Under the pieces are notes generated by a model, which did not search any database, was not told where the DNA came from, and saw only the letters and a list, made by a program, of their open reading frames with translations. A stretch of DNA of 43,067 bases, taken from positions 1 to 43,067 of the forward strand of contig CAYOVG010000013.1 of assembly GCA_964407285.1 (NCBI GenBank). Reading direction: 5' to 3'. The number at the start of each line of letters is the position of its first letter. Positions within the stretch are counted from its first letter, which is position 1. The position numbers and the translations under genes are program-made. This DNA is from CAYOVG01 sp964407285. Its GTDB lineage: Bacteria > Desulfobacterota > Syntrophobacteria > Syntrophobacterales > Syntrophobacteraceae. Below, one piece after another: positions 16,735-25,589 of the stretch.

Positions 16735-19700
16735 CAACTTCCCCCCAGCGCCGCGCGGACTTGCGCGAGGAGTTGGCGGCCGGTGAACCCGGCCACGTTT
16801 ACGGCGTCTCTCGGGCATGTCGCCTGGCAGATGCCGCATCCCTTGCACCTCGCCGCGTTGACCGCAACCAGCCGCCGGTCTTCGCCCTCGGAAGACTCCA
16901 CCATGCCGATGGCGTGGTAGGGACAGACGTCCAGGCACAGGGCGCAGCCGTCGCACTGCCGCGCGTCGACACGGGCTTTGATCGAGTCGAGCTTGATGTT
17001 GCGGTTGGAAAGCACGGTAACGGCGCGCGATACGGCGGCCTGCGCCTGTGCTATGGATTCCTCCATGGGCTTTGGATAGTGGGCCAGTCCGGCCAGGTAC
17101 ACCCCATCGTTTGCAAACTCGACAGGACGAAGTTTTTCATGAGCTTCCAGGAAAAACCCGTCCTCATCCAGGGGAAGTTTGTACGTCCGGGCGAGGTTCT
17201 CAATATCGGCGGGAGGCGCGACGGCGGTCGCCAGAATCACGATGTCGGCGGGGATGCTCAGCGTTTCGTTCAAAATGTGGTCGCGCGCCACCACTTCATG
17301 CACGGAGTCGTACGGGCGCACTTCCGGCTTCCGGTCCGCCGGAAACCGGATGAAGATCACGCCCGTCTCGCGAGCTTTCTTATAGAGCTCCTCCCGCTGG
17401 CCGTAGGTGCGGATGTCCCGGTAGAGAACGTAAACGTCGCGTTCGGGATCTTCTTCCTTTAGCGTGATGGAAGCAAGGACCGAATGAGTGCAGCAGACCT
17501 TCGAACAGTACATCCGGCCGGGCTCCCTGGAACCCACGCACTGGATGAATACGAAAGTGCGTCCCTTCTTGATCCGCTCATCTCCAACCTGGTGGAGTTT
17601 GTCGAATTCCAGAGCGGTCAGCACACACCTCGATTGACCGTATTCGTATTCCTGCGGCTTGTAGGCCTGTCCGCCCGTGGCGATAACCGTCACGCCGTGC
17701 TCGATGGTTACGGGACGGTTCCCGTTTCCGCGCCTGACGGTGGAATGGAAATTGCCCACGAAGCCGTCCGCCTCGCTCACTTCGCTGTTCAGGTGAACGG
17801 TTATCAGCGAATGCTTCCGCACGCGGCTGATGAGCGATTCCACGAAGTCGGGGATGTACTCCCGCTTCCAGGTTTCGAAAAGGTGGCGCGCGTTGCCCCC
17901 CAGTTGCGAACTTTTTTCCACCAGGTGCACGGGAAATCCCTGGTCCGCTATTCCCAGGGCGGCTACCATACCCGCAACGCCGCCCCCGATCACCAACGCC
18001 CACGGTTTGACACGGACGGATACCGGGGGCAGGGGCTCCAGCAGCCACGCCTTGGCCACGGCCATGCGCACGACGTCTTTCGCCTTTTCCGTCGCTTTCA
18101 TGGGGTCTTCGGCATGGACCCAGGACACCTGGTTGCGGATGTTCGCCATCTCGAACAGGTAGCCGTTCAGCCCCGACGCCTTGAGGGTTTCCCTGAAGAG
18201 GGCTTCGTGGCTTCGAGGCGTGCAGGCCGCCACGACGATCCGGTTGAGGCCGTTTTCCTCGATGCTTTGCCGTATGATGATCTGAGCGTCCAGGGAGCAG
18301 GAGAAGAGGTTCCGTTCCACGTACACGACCCCCGGAAGGGTGGTGGCATAGTCCGCCAGTTCCTCGACGTCGATCACGCCGGCGATATTGACGCCGCAGT
18401 GGCAGATGAAAACGCCTATCCTCGGTTCTTCGGCAGAGACGTCGCGCTCTTCGGGAAAATCCCTCTGATCGGCGATGCTGTGCCTCACGTCGACGAGGGG
18501 CAACGACGCCAGGGCCGCCGCCGCCGACGCCTCGACGACCGACTGCGGGATGTCCATCGGGCCGGCGAAACAGCCGCAGACATAGATGCCCGGCTTCATC
18601 GTGCGCACGGGTTCGAAGGAGGACCTCGCGACGAACCGGTTATGATTGAGTTCCACGCCGAGCCGTTCGGCCATTTCCACCGCTTCCCCGCGCGGCTCCA
18701 TTCCGACGGAGAGCACGACGACGTCGAATTCCTCCTCGACCTGCCGCCCCTCGTCGTTCACGTAGCGCAGGTATATGTCGCCGTCCCCGGCTCCGGGCTC
18801 CAGGGTGTGCACACGGCAGCGGCGGAACTTGACGCCCATCTTCTCCGCCTGCCGGTAGTATCTCTCGAAGCCCTTCCCGAATGTCCTCATGTCTATGTAG
18901 AAAATGGTGATTTCGAGTCCCGCGGCGCGGCTCAGGGCGACCGTCGCCTCCTTGATGGCGAACATGCAGCAGACGGAAGAGCAGTAGCCATGGGAGCACT
19001 TGTTGTGGTCCCGGCTGCCCACGCATTGAAGAAAGGCGATCTTGCGGGCTTCCTTGCCGTCGGACGGGCGAATCATGCGGCCGCTCCCGGCGACGCCGGC
19101 CGGAGAGAGGTAGCGCTCCAGTTCGAAGGCGGTTATCACATTGGGAAACGTTCCATATCCCCAGGCGCGGACGGAGGAGGGATCGAACGGCCTGAAGCCG
19201 GGAGCGAGGATCACGGAACCAACCCTTATGGCGACTTCCCGCTCGGTATCGTCGAAACGAATGGCCCCGGCCGGGCAGGCCTTTTCACAGGCCCCGCACT
19301 TGCCTTTCGTGAGTCGGATGCAGTGCTCGGGATCGATCCGGTATTTCAGCGGATACGCCTGAGGGTAGCTCACAAAGATCGCTTTCCGGTAGCCGCTCGC
19401 GCCTCTGAAGGCGTCTTTGACCTTCTTGGGGCACTTGACGGCGCACTGGCCGCACGCGATGCACTTCTCCATGTCCACGTAGCGGGGATGGCTCCGGAGC
19501 GTCACCGTGAAGTCCCCCACCTCGCCTTCCAGCCCCAACACTTCCGTGAGGGTCATCAATTGAACGTTCAAGTGCCGACCGCACTCGACCAGCTTGGGCG
19601 AAACAATTCACAAGGAGCAGTCGTGCGAGGGAAAGGTCTTGTCCAGTTGGGTCATGGAGCCGCCGATGACGGCGTCACGCTCCACCAGGTAGACGTAATG

Positions 19701-19787
19701 ACCGCTGTCGGCAAGGTCCAGCGCGGCCTGGATACCGGCGATGCCTCCTCCCACCACCATGACCGCACCGATCTTTTCGTAAATCAT
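16734..19787 (-). CDS. hdrA: selenocysteine-containing HdrA-like flavoprotein (Sec60, in-frame TGA)
   Basis: Heterodisulfide reductase subunit A-like FAD protein, the hub of flavin-based electron bifurcation. Read through the TGA at 19610-19608 it has 1017 residues. An N-terminal FAD fold has GGGIAG at 13-18. Residue 60 lies in the block TFPSHDCSLUIVSPKLVECG, where homologues have DCSMC. Ferredoxin cysteines follow at 109, 112, 115 and 119, and at 156, 164, 167 and 171. Then come an HdrA core (CHCGVNIAGV), a second FAD fold (GGGVAG near 601) and two C-terminal [4Fe-4S] motifs near 948 and 981. The ATG at 19787 has GGGAGGAG upstream; the frame is continuous with no other lesion. A truncated gene starting after the TGA would lack the FAD-binding loop, so recoding is much more likely than two genes. 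Confidence 0.9.
19569..19607 (-). promoter_or_regulatory. candidate bacterial SECIS element of hdrA
   Basis: Downstream of the TGA the RNA folds as a lower stem CAAG/CUUG, a CA bulge and an upper stem CUGGUC/GGUCGG (with G-U pairs), closed by the loop GAGUGC. The loop begins 21 nt after the TGA and its first base is G, matching the known spacing (about 16-37 nt) and loop rule for bacterial SECIS. I folded this by eye. Confidence 0.6.
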
Positions 19788-19807
19788 CTGAGAATTCTCC
19801 TCCCGGT

Positions 19808-21271
19808 TTACGGCATCCACGGCATCACCAGGGAATCGGCCACCAGTTGCCAGAGCAGCTTCACTTCCACGTCGAGGTCGTACTCGTTGCGCAGGCTCAA
19901 GAGCTGGTCACGGCAGTTATGGCACGACGTCGCAACCATGCCCGCGCCGGTCTTGCGAATCTGCCGCGCCTTGATCCGGCCGTAGTAGACGCGCTCCTCG
20001 GTGAAGGGCATGGCCCAGAGCCCCCCGCCTCCGCCGCAGCAGTAATTGCCCTCGCGGTCGGGCGTCATATCGACGTACTCGGGGCGGCACCGGCGCACGA
20101 TCCGGCGGCCCTCCTCGAAGTAACCATGGCCGAACGTCTTCAGGGACTTGCGTCCGTAGTTGCACGAATCGTGGTACGTGGCGGGCCGTTCTCCGTCGCG
20201 CGACGGGGTTACCTCGATGCGTCCTTCCGCCAGATAGTCCATCAGCAGATCGAATATGGAAACCACCTTGAAATCGTTCATGTCTCTGCTGAACCACTTT
20301 TGCAGACCAAGCCTGGTCGCGTAGTAGGCATGGCCTCATTCGGGCAGGACCAGGGTTTTGCATTTGAGACGGCGCATGTTTTCCACCATGCGGCCCACAA
20401 TGGCTCGCGACGATTCGTCATCCCCCGTGAAATGAGCCCAATTGACTCCTTCCCAGTTCTCGGAAGGAATGGTCCAGGATTCGCCCGCGGCATGGAATAT
20501 CTTCCACCACCATTTCATCTGCGCCGGTTCCGCGAAAGGGACCTTGGAGTTGACGGTCACGAGCAGATCGGCCCCTTCCACGTCGATGGGAGAGGCAAAG
20601 CCCTTGCAGCCCTCGTCCACCATTTCCTCTGCCAGCCGGCTGCAAAGGGAGATGAAGTCCTCCCGAGGAATGCCGAGGTTGTTCCCTTCGCGGAGACACA
20701 TTTCCACGCCCGTCACGAGAGGACCGGGGACTTCGTAGCGGTTCCTGAGAGCGCGCACCCGGTTGACGAGGGAGAGTACCTCCACGTTCATCGGGCATAC
20801 TTCCTCGCACTTTCCGCACATGGTGCAGATCCACGGCCATTGGGAATCGATGAGGTCCTGTTCGAGCCCGAACGCGGCCATCCGGACCACCTTCCGGGGG
20901 TCGAGTCCGCGGACTCCCGAAACGGGACATGCGGAGGCGCAACTCCCGCAGGTGAGGCACACATCCGCCCACTGGGGAGAAGGCCGCAGGTGCGGCGCCG
21001 GCCCGGACCCCACCCTGAGATGGCTTGCGCCGTCCGTCACAACCCTTTGCCTGCCTGCCGACGACGGCTTCCCCGACAGGTGCTTGACTTCTATCGATTC
21101 GGGGTCCAGGCCGTACTCCGCGCATACCCTGCGGAAGTCCGATTCCGATAACAGGTATCGCTTCCCGGGCATTGAACGGGCCGGGAGCTTCCCGCTCTTG
21201 ACCCAGTTACGGATCGTGTTGCGGTGTACGCCGAGATGCTGCGCCAGTTCATTGATACGAATGACGATCAC
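19808..21271 (-). CDS. HTH-HdrD-like iron-sulfur oxidoreductase with selenocysteine (Sec312, in-frame TGA)
   Basis: Predicted thiol/disulfide-type electron-transfer protein, 487 residues when the TGA at 20338-20336 is read as Sec312. Residues 1-55 form an excisionase/MerR-type helix-turn-helix (INELAQHLGVHRNTIRNWVK, then SGKLPA). Two [4Fe-4S] motifs follow (Cys105, 108, 111, 115 and Cys149, 152, 155, 159). The TGA lies in VLPEUGHAYYATR, where CCG-domain proteins have P-E-C-G-H. A second, intact CCG domain follows (HDSCNYG, NYCCGGGGG, CHNC). The GTG at 21271 is the start. It is the first gene of the operon with hdrA 20 nt downstream, so the pair probably acts as an HdrD/HdrA-like complex. The role of the DNA-binding module is unknown. 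Confidence 0.85.
20292..20335 (-). promoter_or_regulatory. candidate bacterial SECIS element of the HdrD-like gene
   Basis: Downstream of the TGA the RNA can form GCGACCA paired with UGGUCUGC (one bulged U) around the tetraloop GGCU. The loop begins 22 nt after the TGA and its first base is G, the same geometry as in the hdrA candidate. Judged by eye. Confidence 0.6.
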
Positions 21272-21444
21272 GGGAAATCCTGGGTTTGGTGGTCAACTGT
21301 CAGTGGGCCTCCGGGTTGGATCGCAGCGTTTGCACCGAGCGAAGCGAGCCCCCCCTTTGGGGCGGTAAGGCGTATTATTCCGGGAAACAGCGGACAACCC
21401 ACACGAGCTGTTTCTCGAGAGGTCGTCGAGGCCTGCCGCGAAAT

Positions 21445-21469
21445 ATCGAACGGCTCGCCATGCGGTGTC
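21445..21469 (+). repeat. diverged copy of the heptamer-array flank
   Basis: This 25-base segment matches 20-44 (and 10752-10776) at 21 of 25 positions by my alignment, but lacks the GGGTTGC units beside it. It suggests an older, decayed member of the same repeat family. Confidence 0.6.
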
Positions 21470-21476
21470 GAATAGT

Positions 21477-21493
21477 CCGGATAGTCTATCCGG
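21477..21493. promoter_or_regulatory. 17-base palindrome, possible operator
   Basis: CCGGATAG-T-CTATCCGG is a perfect 8+1+8 palindrome upstream of the Hdr-like operon, about 205 nt before the GTG of its first gene. Dimeric repressors bind such sites. The first gene of the operon itself carries a helix-turn-helix, so autoregulation is possible but unproven. Confidence 0.45.
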
Positions 21494-21564
21494 CATGTGC
21501 GAACCGGGGCTTCCACGGTGTGCAAACCGCGATTGTGCAAACTGTGCATTCTACCCGTCAAAGC

Positions 21565-21593
21565 TTCATAAACGCTTCCGAACGGATAGTCAA
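21565..21593 (-). promoter_or_regulatory. sigma70 promoter candidate for the Hdr-like operon
   Basis: On the minus strand: TTGACT (21593-21588), a 17-nt spacer and TATGAA (21570-21565). Five of six -35 bases and four of six -10 bases match the consensus. It lies about 290 nt upstream of the first gene. Confidence 0.5.
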
Positions 21594-21683
21594 CAGCAAT
21601 TTTGAATGGCCACCCGGGGCTATGAGAGAAGACGGCTCTATTGTGCAATCCTTCACATAGTTTCGCTCGCCGCATCCCCTGAA

Positions 21684-22172
21684 CTACGCTTCACGCTTCG
21701 TTCTCTGCCTTCTTTCATTCACGCAGGTCTTCCGCCGGAGTTCGGCTTCCCTGTTTCGCCTGAAGTCCTCTTCGGTTTCCAGGATGAGCGGGGGGACCTC
21801 CGTGGGGGCGCCGTCATGGTCCAGGGCCACGTAGGTGAGATAAGCAGAAGACGTGTGCCGGACCTCCCCCGTGGTGAGGGTTTCGGCTTCCACCCGGACG
21901 CCTACCTCCATGGACGTCCTCCCCACGCGGTTCATGCCGGCCTTCAACACGATGAGGTCACCGATGAAGGCGGGACGAATGAAGTCGAGCCGGTCGATGG
22001 AAACGGTCACCACGTTGCCGCGCGCATGCCGCATGGCGACGGCCGCCGCCGCGCTGTCGATCAGCCTCATGATCACGCCTCCGTGCACGTTGCCTGCCGG
22101 GTTTGCATCCTGGGGATTCATCATCTGCGCCATGACGACCTTGCTGTCGCTCACTCGTTTTCCTTCCATCAT
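21684..22172 (-). CDS. acyl-CoA thioesterase, hotdog fold (YciA/BACH family)
   Basis: Hydrolyses acyl-CoA thioesters. About 162 residues with the hotdog-family motif MNPQDANPAGNVHGGVIMRLIDSAAA, in which the Asn-Pro-x-Gly-x-x-His-Gly block holds the active site, followed by VTVSIDRLDFIRPAFIGDLI. GGGAGG precedes two adjacent ATGs at 22172 and 22169; either may be used. It is transcribed towards the Hdr-like operon but is separated from it by over 400 nt. The C-terminus is Arg/Lys-rich. Confidence 0.9.
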   Translation of the reverse strand: MMEGKRVSDSKVVMAQMMNPQDANPAGNVHGGVIMRLIDSAAAAVAMRHARGNVVTVSIDRLDFIRPAFIGDLIVLKAGMNRVGRTSMEVGVRVEAETLTTGEVRHTSSAYLTYVALDHDGAPTEVPPLILETEEDFRRNREAELRRKTCVNERRQRTKREA

Positions 22173-22446
22173 CGAACCTCCCGTTAGTGTCTCGTTTATG
22201 GCGTCTCGCATACGGCATTCTGATCATCATAATACTATAATGCAGCGATATGTCGCAGTCTTCTTGCGGTCCCTCCGGGGCGCAAAAGGCGGACGAACCG
22301 GCCGCGTTGCGGCGACCGGAGCCGAAATGCCGGGCAACGCCTCGCATTCGGCCACTCTGACCGCGTACAATTATTTCAAGCTTACACCGCGGGAAGCCGA
22401 TTATTTCATTGAAGAAACCGGAGGCAAATCGAAAAAGGGGGCGGAG

Positions 22447-23541
22447 ATGAGAATAGCGTCATCGGAAGTGAATCTGAGTTCATCGCATTCCCTGGTGGAA
22501 AGCGAAGAGAAAAGCGTGGAGATGAGGGCATGGGTTGACGGCGCCGGCGGCCGTTCCCCATCGCGGGCGGCGGGCGGCCCCCCCGCGGGGCAGGGACCCG
22601 CGAGAGACAGGGTCACCCTTAGCGGCAGGCCCCATCCTCCGATAGTAAAACATCCCCAGCCCGAGCACAAGAAGGCGGAGGGCGTGGAAGGCGAAAATGA
22701 AGACGATGACGGTCTCGACTACAAGTTGCGCATGATGAAAACCATTGTAGAGGCCCTGACCGGCGTCAAGATCAAGGTGTTCAACCCCGCCGCGCATGGC
22801 GGCGATGGGAATGAAGGCGCGGGACCGGATGCTCCGCCCCCGCAGGGCCGCGCCGAGGGGCAGCAGCGAGCGGGCTGGGGATTCAGCTACGACAGCCGGG
22901 AGGTCCATTCCGAATCCGAGGTGATGAATTTTTCCGCGGAAGGCGTCATCAAAACGCAGGATGGGCAGGAAATCAAGTTCGCGGCCCGGCTCGAGATGAG
23001 CAGGAGCTACTACTCGGAGGAGACCGTTTCCATAAGGGCCGGCGATGCGCGGTTGAAAGACCCGCTTGTCGTCAACTTCGGCGGCTCGGCGGCGGAACTG
23101 ACCAGCACCAGGTTTGCCTTCGACCTGGATTCCGACGGAACGAATGAAAACATGCCCTTCGTGGGGTCGGGCAGCGGACTTCTCGTCCTGGATTTGAACA
23201 ATGACGGCATCGTCAACAACGGCAGCGAGCTTTTCGGTCCCAATACGGGAAACGGGATGGCCGAACTGGCCGCATACGATTCGGACGGAAACAACTGGAT
23301 AGACGAGAACGACCCCGTCTATGAACGACTCTCCGTCTGGACCAAAGACGAAAACCAGGCGGACCGACTGAGCAGTCTGAAGGAGAAAAATGTCGGCGCG
23401 ATCTATCTCGGTTCCGTCGAATCGCCGTTCAACATCAAGGACGGCAACAACGAGCTTCTGGGCCAGGTGGCCAGGACCGGCGTCTACCTCGAAGAGGACG
23501 GGACGGCAAAGACCATACAGCAGGTGAACCTGACCGTTTGA
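22447..23541 (+). CDS. calcium-loop (dockerin/EF-hand-like) protein of unknown function
   Basis: From the ATG at 22447 (AGGGGG upstream) the product has 364 residues. The middle is Pro/Gly/Glu-rich and low complexity. The last 160 residues contain acidic loops FDLDSDGTNE, LDLNNDGIVNNGSELFGP and YDSDGNNWIDENDPVYERLSVW, which fit Asp-x-Asp/Asn-x-Asp-Gly calcium-binding loops as in many bacterial surface proteins. The opening (MRIASSEVNLSSSHSLVE) lacks a signal peptide. I recognise the type from deltaproteobacterial genomes but know no function. Export by a non-classical route is possible. Confidence 0.7.
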   Translation: MRIASSEVNLSSSHSLVESEEKSVEMRAWVDGAGGRSPSRAAGGPPAGQGPARDRVTLSGRPHPPIVKHPQPEHKKAEGVEGENEDDDGLDYKLRMMKTIVEALTGVKIKVFNPAAHGGDGNEGAGPDAPPPQGRAEGQQRAGWGFSYDSREVHSESEVMNFSAEGVIKTQDGQEIKFAARLEMSRSYYSEETVSIRAGDARLKDPLVVNFGGSAAELTSTRFAFDLDSDGTNENMPFVGSGSGLLVLDLNNDGIVNNGSELFGPNTGNGMAELAAYDSDGNNWIDENDPVYERLSVWTKDENQADRLSSLKEKNVGAIYLGSVESPFNIKDGNNELLGQVARTGVYLEEDGTAKTIQQVNLTV

Positions 23542-23593
23542 TGCGACGACGGACGACAGCCCCCGGCGCGCCGTCATCATGTCGTCATGCTTT

Positions 23594-23630
23594 GAAAAAA
23601 AGAAAGCCAGGGGAGGGGGACCTGGCTTTC
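23594..23630 (-). terminator. rho-independent terminator of the histidine kinase gene
   Basis: A perfect 10-bp stem, GAAAGCCAGG (23602-23611) with CCTGGCTTTC (23621-23630), around a 9-base loop. On the minus strand it is followed by seven T residues (23601-23595). It lies about 120 nt beyond the kinase stop. No T-run follows on the + strand. Confidence 0.85.
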
Positions 23631-23752
23631 CGGTAGTAAAGTTGGGTTGCTTGATGGTTTAAAAATAGCGCGGTTCGGCGGCGAATCAAATGGGGTGAAT
23701 GCGGTATTTGCGTATCGGGTAATGCTGTAGACTAGTCGGCGCGTCGCTTTTC

Positions 23753-25135
23753 TCACGCCCTGTCCGGCTCGCTCGGACCCGTGGACCTCGGCATTCCCAG
23801 GGTTACGGTCACGAAATCCCCGTCTTCGAGAAAGGAGAGGTGGCCGCCCATGTCCCTCAGAAGTTTGGAGCAAAGGGACATGGAAAAGGTGCGGCCCTCA
23901 TCCTCGAAGGGAGCCAGCACAAGCTCGGGGTCCTCTATTCCCGGCGAGAGGACGGGAATACGGAAATCCACGTAAATCCCTCCGGCGGCTTCGAACGCTC
24001 TGACGGACAGCACTCTCTTCTTGTCCATTATCTTGATGGCGCTCCTCAACAGATTCATGATGACCTGCGTGAGGATGCCGGGGTCAACGTATGCCGGATG
24101 CAGATTCGGGTCGATGTCCGCTTTCCATGTGACGCCGCCCTGGGAGAACTCGGGGGACAGCAACTCCATGCAGCCGTATATGATTTCAGAAACCGGGCAC
24201 TCCCTGGCCTGCATCTCGACGGGCTTGAGATAATTGCTGATTCTGTTCAGAAGCCTCTCCAGCCGTTCCGATTCCTTCAGTATGATATCGGCCTCCGGCA
24301 CGTTCTCGTATTTCTTCTTCAACCGTGTGGCGAATCCGCCTATTGAAACGAGCGGATTGCGGATTTCGTGGGCCACTTCCGCCGAGAGAGCGCCGAGGGT
24401 CTTGAGCTTTTCGCGCTGCAGGAGCGCCTTGTGGGCGGCTTCCAGGTCGCTCGTGCGTTCCTTGACCATTTGCTCCAGGTGGTTCCGGTGGTTCTTCAGT
24501 TCCTCTTCTGCTCGCCTGCGTTCCGTGCAATCCCGAATAACAGCCACAAACCCCCTCAGCGACTCGTCCGGGTACCAGATGGGGGAGAGCGTCTCCTCGA
24601 CGGGAAAAACGGACCCGTCCTTGCGCATAAGCTCCCACTCGACCCTGGCCGAAACCTTCTTCTCCATGGTGGCGTCGGCAACCTGCCTGAAACGTAGGAA
24701 GCTCTCCTCGGACGGATGAATCATCCGTATGGATTCGCCCTTCACCGCACCGGTCTCAAGACCGAAAAGGCATAGAAACGCCCCATTGAAGGATTCGATA
24801 CGCATCTGCGTATCGATCAGAAGTATGGCGTCGGAGGAACTTTCCACCAGGGCATGGTACCTTTCCTCGGATTCGATCGTTGCTTCTTCGTAGCCCCTCA
24901 TCGTTGTATAATCGCGGTTTATGAGAACGTAGAGCATCAGTGCGGTCGCAAATACAAAAAACCAGCCCTTGAAGGTCTGCAGTTCGGCGAATATTTCCCG
25001 GTCCTTGATGAAGATACCTAGAACCAGGTCGGACAGCAGTATCCAGAGGCCGCCGACGAAGGCATAGATGACCGCAATCTTCAGCGCGGAGGATTTCGCA
25101 TACTGCTGCTGTCGGGATTCAGGTGCTCTGCTCAT
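23753..25135 (-). CDS. membrane PAS histidine kinase with degenerate ATPase domain
   Basis: 460 residues: two transmembrane segments (about 18-42 and 56-73), a PAS/PAC domain (about 90-205), a coiled coil, a dimerisation domain with phospho-acceptor His256 (SAEVAHEIRNPL), then a decayed ATPase domain. The N-box reads MNLLRSAIKIM, with Ser365 in place of the metal-binding Asn. The G1 box DxGxG is absent (region PVLSPGIEDPELVLAPFE) and the G2 GxGxG is replaced by EDEGRTFSMSLCSKL. It is probably unable to bind ATP normally and may act as a pseudokinase or a phospho-acceptor partner. A terminator follows at 23594. No response regulator is adjacent. Confidence 0.85.
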   Translation of the reverse strand: MSRAPESRQQQYAKSSALKIAVIYAFVGGLWILLSDLVLGIFIKDREIFAELQTFKGWFFVFATALMLYVLINRDYTTMRGYEEATIESEERYHALVESSSDAILLIDTQMRIESFNGAFLCLFGLETGAVKGESIRMIHPSEESFLRFRQVADATMEKKVSARVEWELMRKDGSVFPVEETLSPIWYPDESLRGFVAVIRDCTERRRAEEELKNHRNHLEQMVKERTSDLEAAHKALLQREKLKTLGALSAEVAHEIRNPLVSIGGFATRLKKKYENVPEADIILKESERLERLLNRISNYLKPVEMQARECPVSEIIYGCMELLSPEFSQGGVTWKADIDPNLHPAYVDPGILTQVIMNLLRSAIKIMDKKRVLSVRAFEAAGGIYVDFRIPVLSPGIEDPELVLAPFEDEGRTFSMSLCSKLLRDMGGHLSFLEDGDFVTVTLGMPRSTGPSEPDRA

Positions 25136-25589
25136 GGAAAGCCCACCGGGAATTATGCGAGTTGTCGCCGGTCATCCGCAACGAAACTCCGGGACCTGCC
25201 CGGCCTGGACAAACGGGACGGTCTTTTCGCGGGAGCCGTTACTGGAGGCGCGACCCCGAAGTCTTTTCCCTAGAGTTTATAGTAAGCCCCATTTCGCCGA
25301 TGTCCAGAATTGCGAAAGCCGGGCGATGGGGGAGCCGGCGTTTGGTTCCCCGGACTTTTTCTCCTCGAGTTACTTGCGGCAGATTTGCCGGATGATGCGG
25401 GAGTCGCGGTTTTACAGTACGGATTGGGGTCGGCGCGGGAGGTGATGGTCGATTCAATTTCAATGTATTCTTCACGGTAGCCGTATGCCGTCTTGTCGCG
25501 GATCAAGCGCTCTTCCCGGTCCGGGTGAAAACGTCCGGGTGAAAACGGCTTTGCCCTGGTTTCCTTTCGGTGGCCTCTTCCACCCGGTT
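25136..25589. other. 454-base stretch without a recognisable gene
   Basis: The open frames here have biased, low-complexity translations and no family match. The only clear structure is a perfect tandem duplication of 14 bases, GTCCGGGTGAAAAC at 25519-25532 and 25533-25546. Confidence 0.5.

Larger units (their letters stand above)
21272..21683 (-). other. leader and control region of the Hdr-like operon
   Basis: No gene is visible in these 412 bases. The segment holds a minus-strand promoter candidate (21565-21593), four TGTGC-type repeats (21496, 21519, 21534 and 21543), a 17-base palindrome (21477-21493) and a diverged copy of the heptamer flank (21445-21469). Transcription from the promoter would leave a leader of about 285 nt, unusually long. 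Confidence 0.55.

Noticed and set aside
16735..16956. N-terminal extension of mvhD to 16956
   Set aside because: It is an Arg/Gly-rich reading of the hdrA 3' end in another frame; MvhD homology starts after 16734.
17484..19985. Long + strand open frame (over 800 codons) antisense to hdrA
   Set aside because: It is the mirror of a high-G+C coding gene; its translation is rich in His, Arg and Gly with no domain, while the minus strand carries clear HdrA homology.
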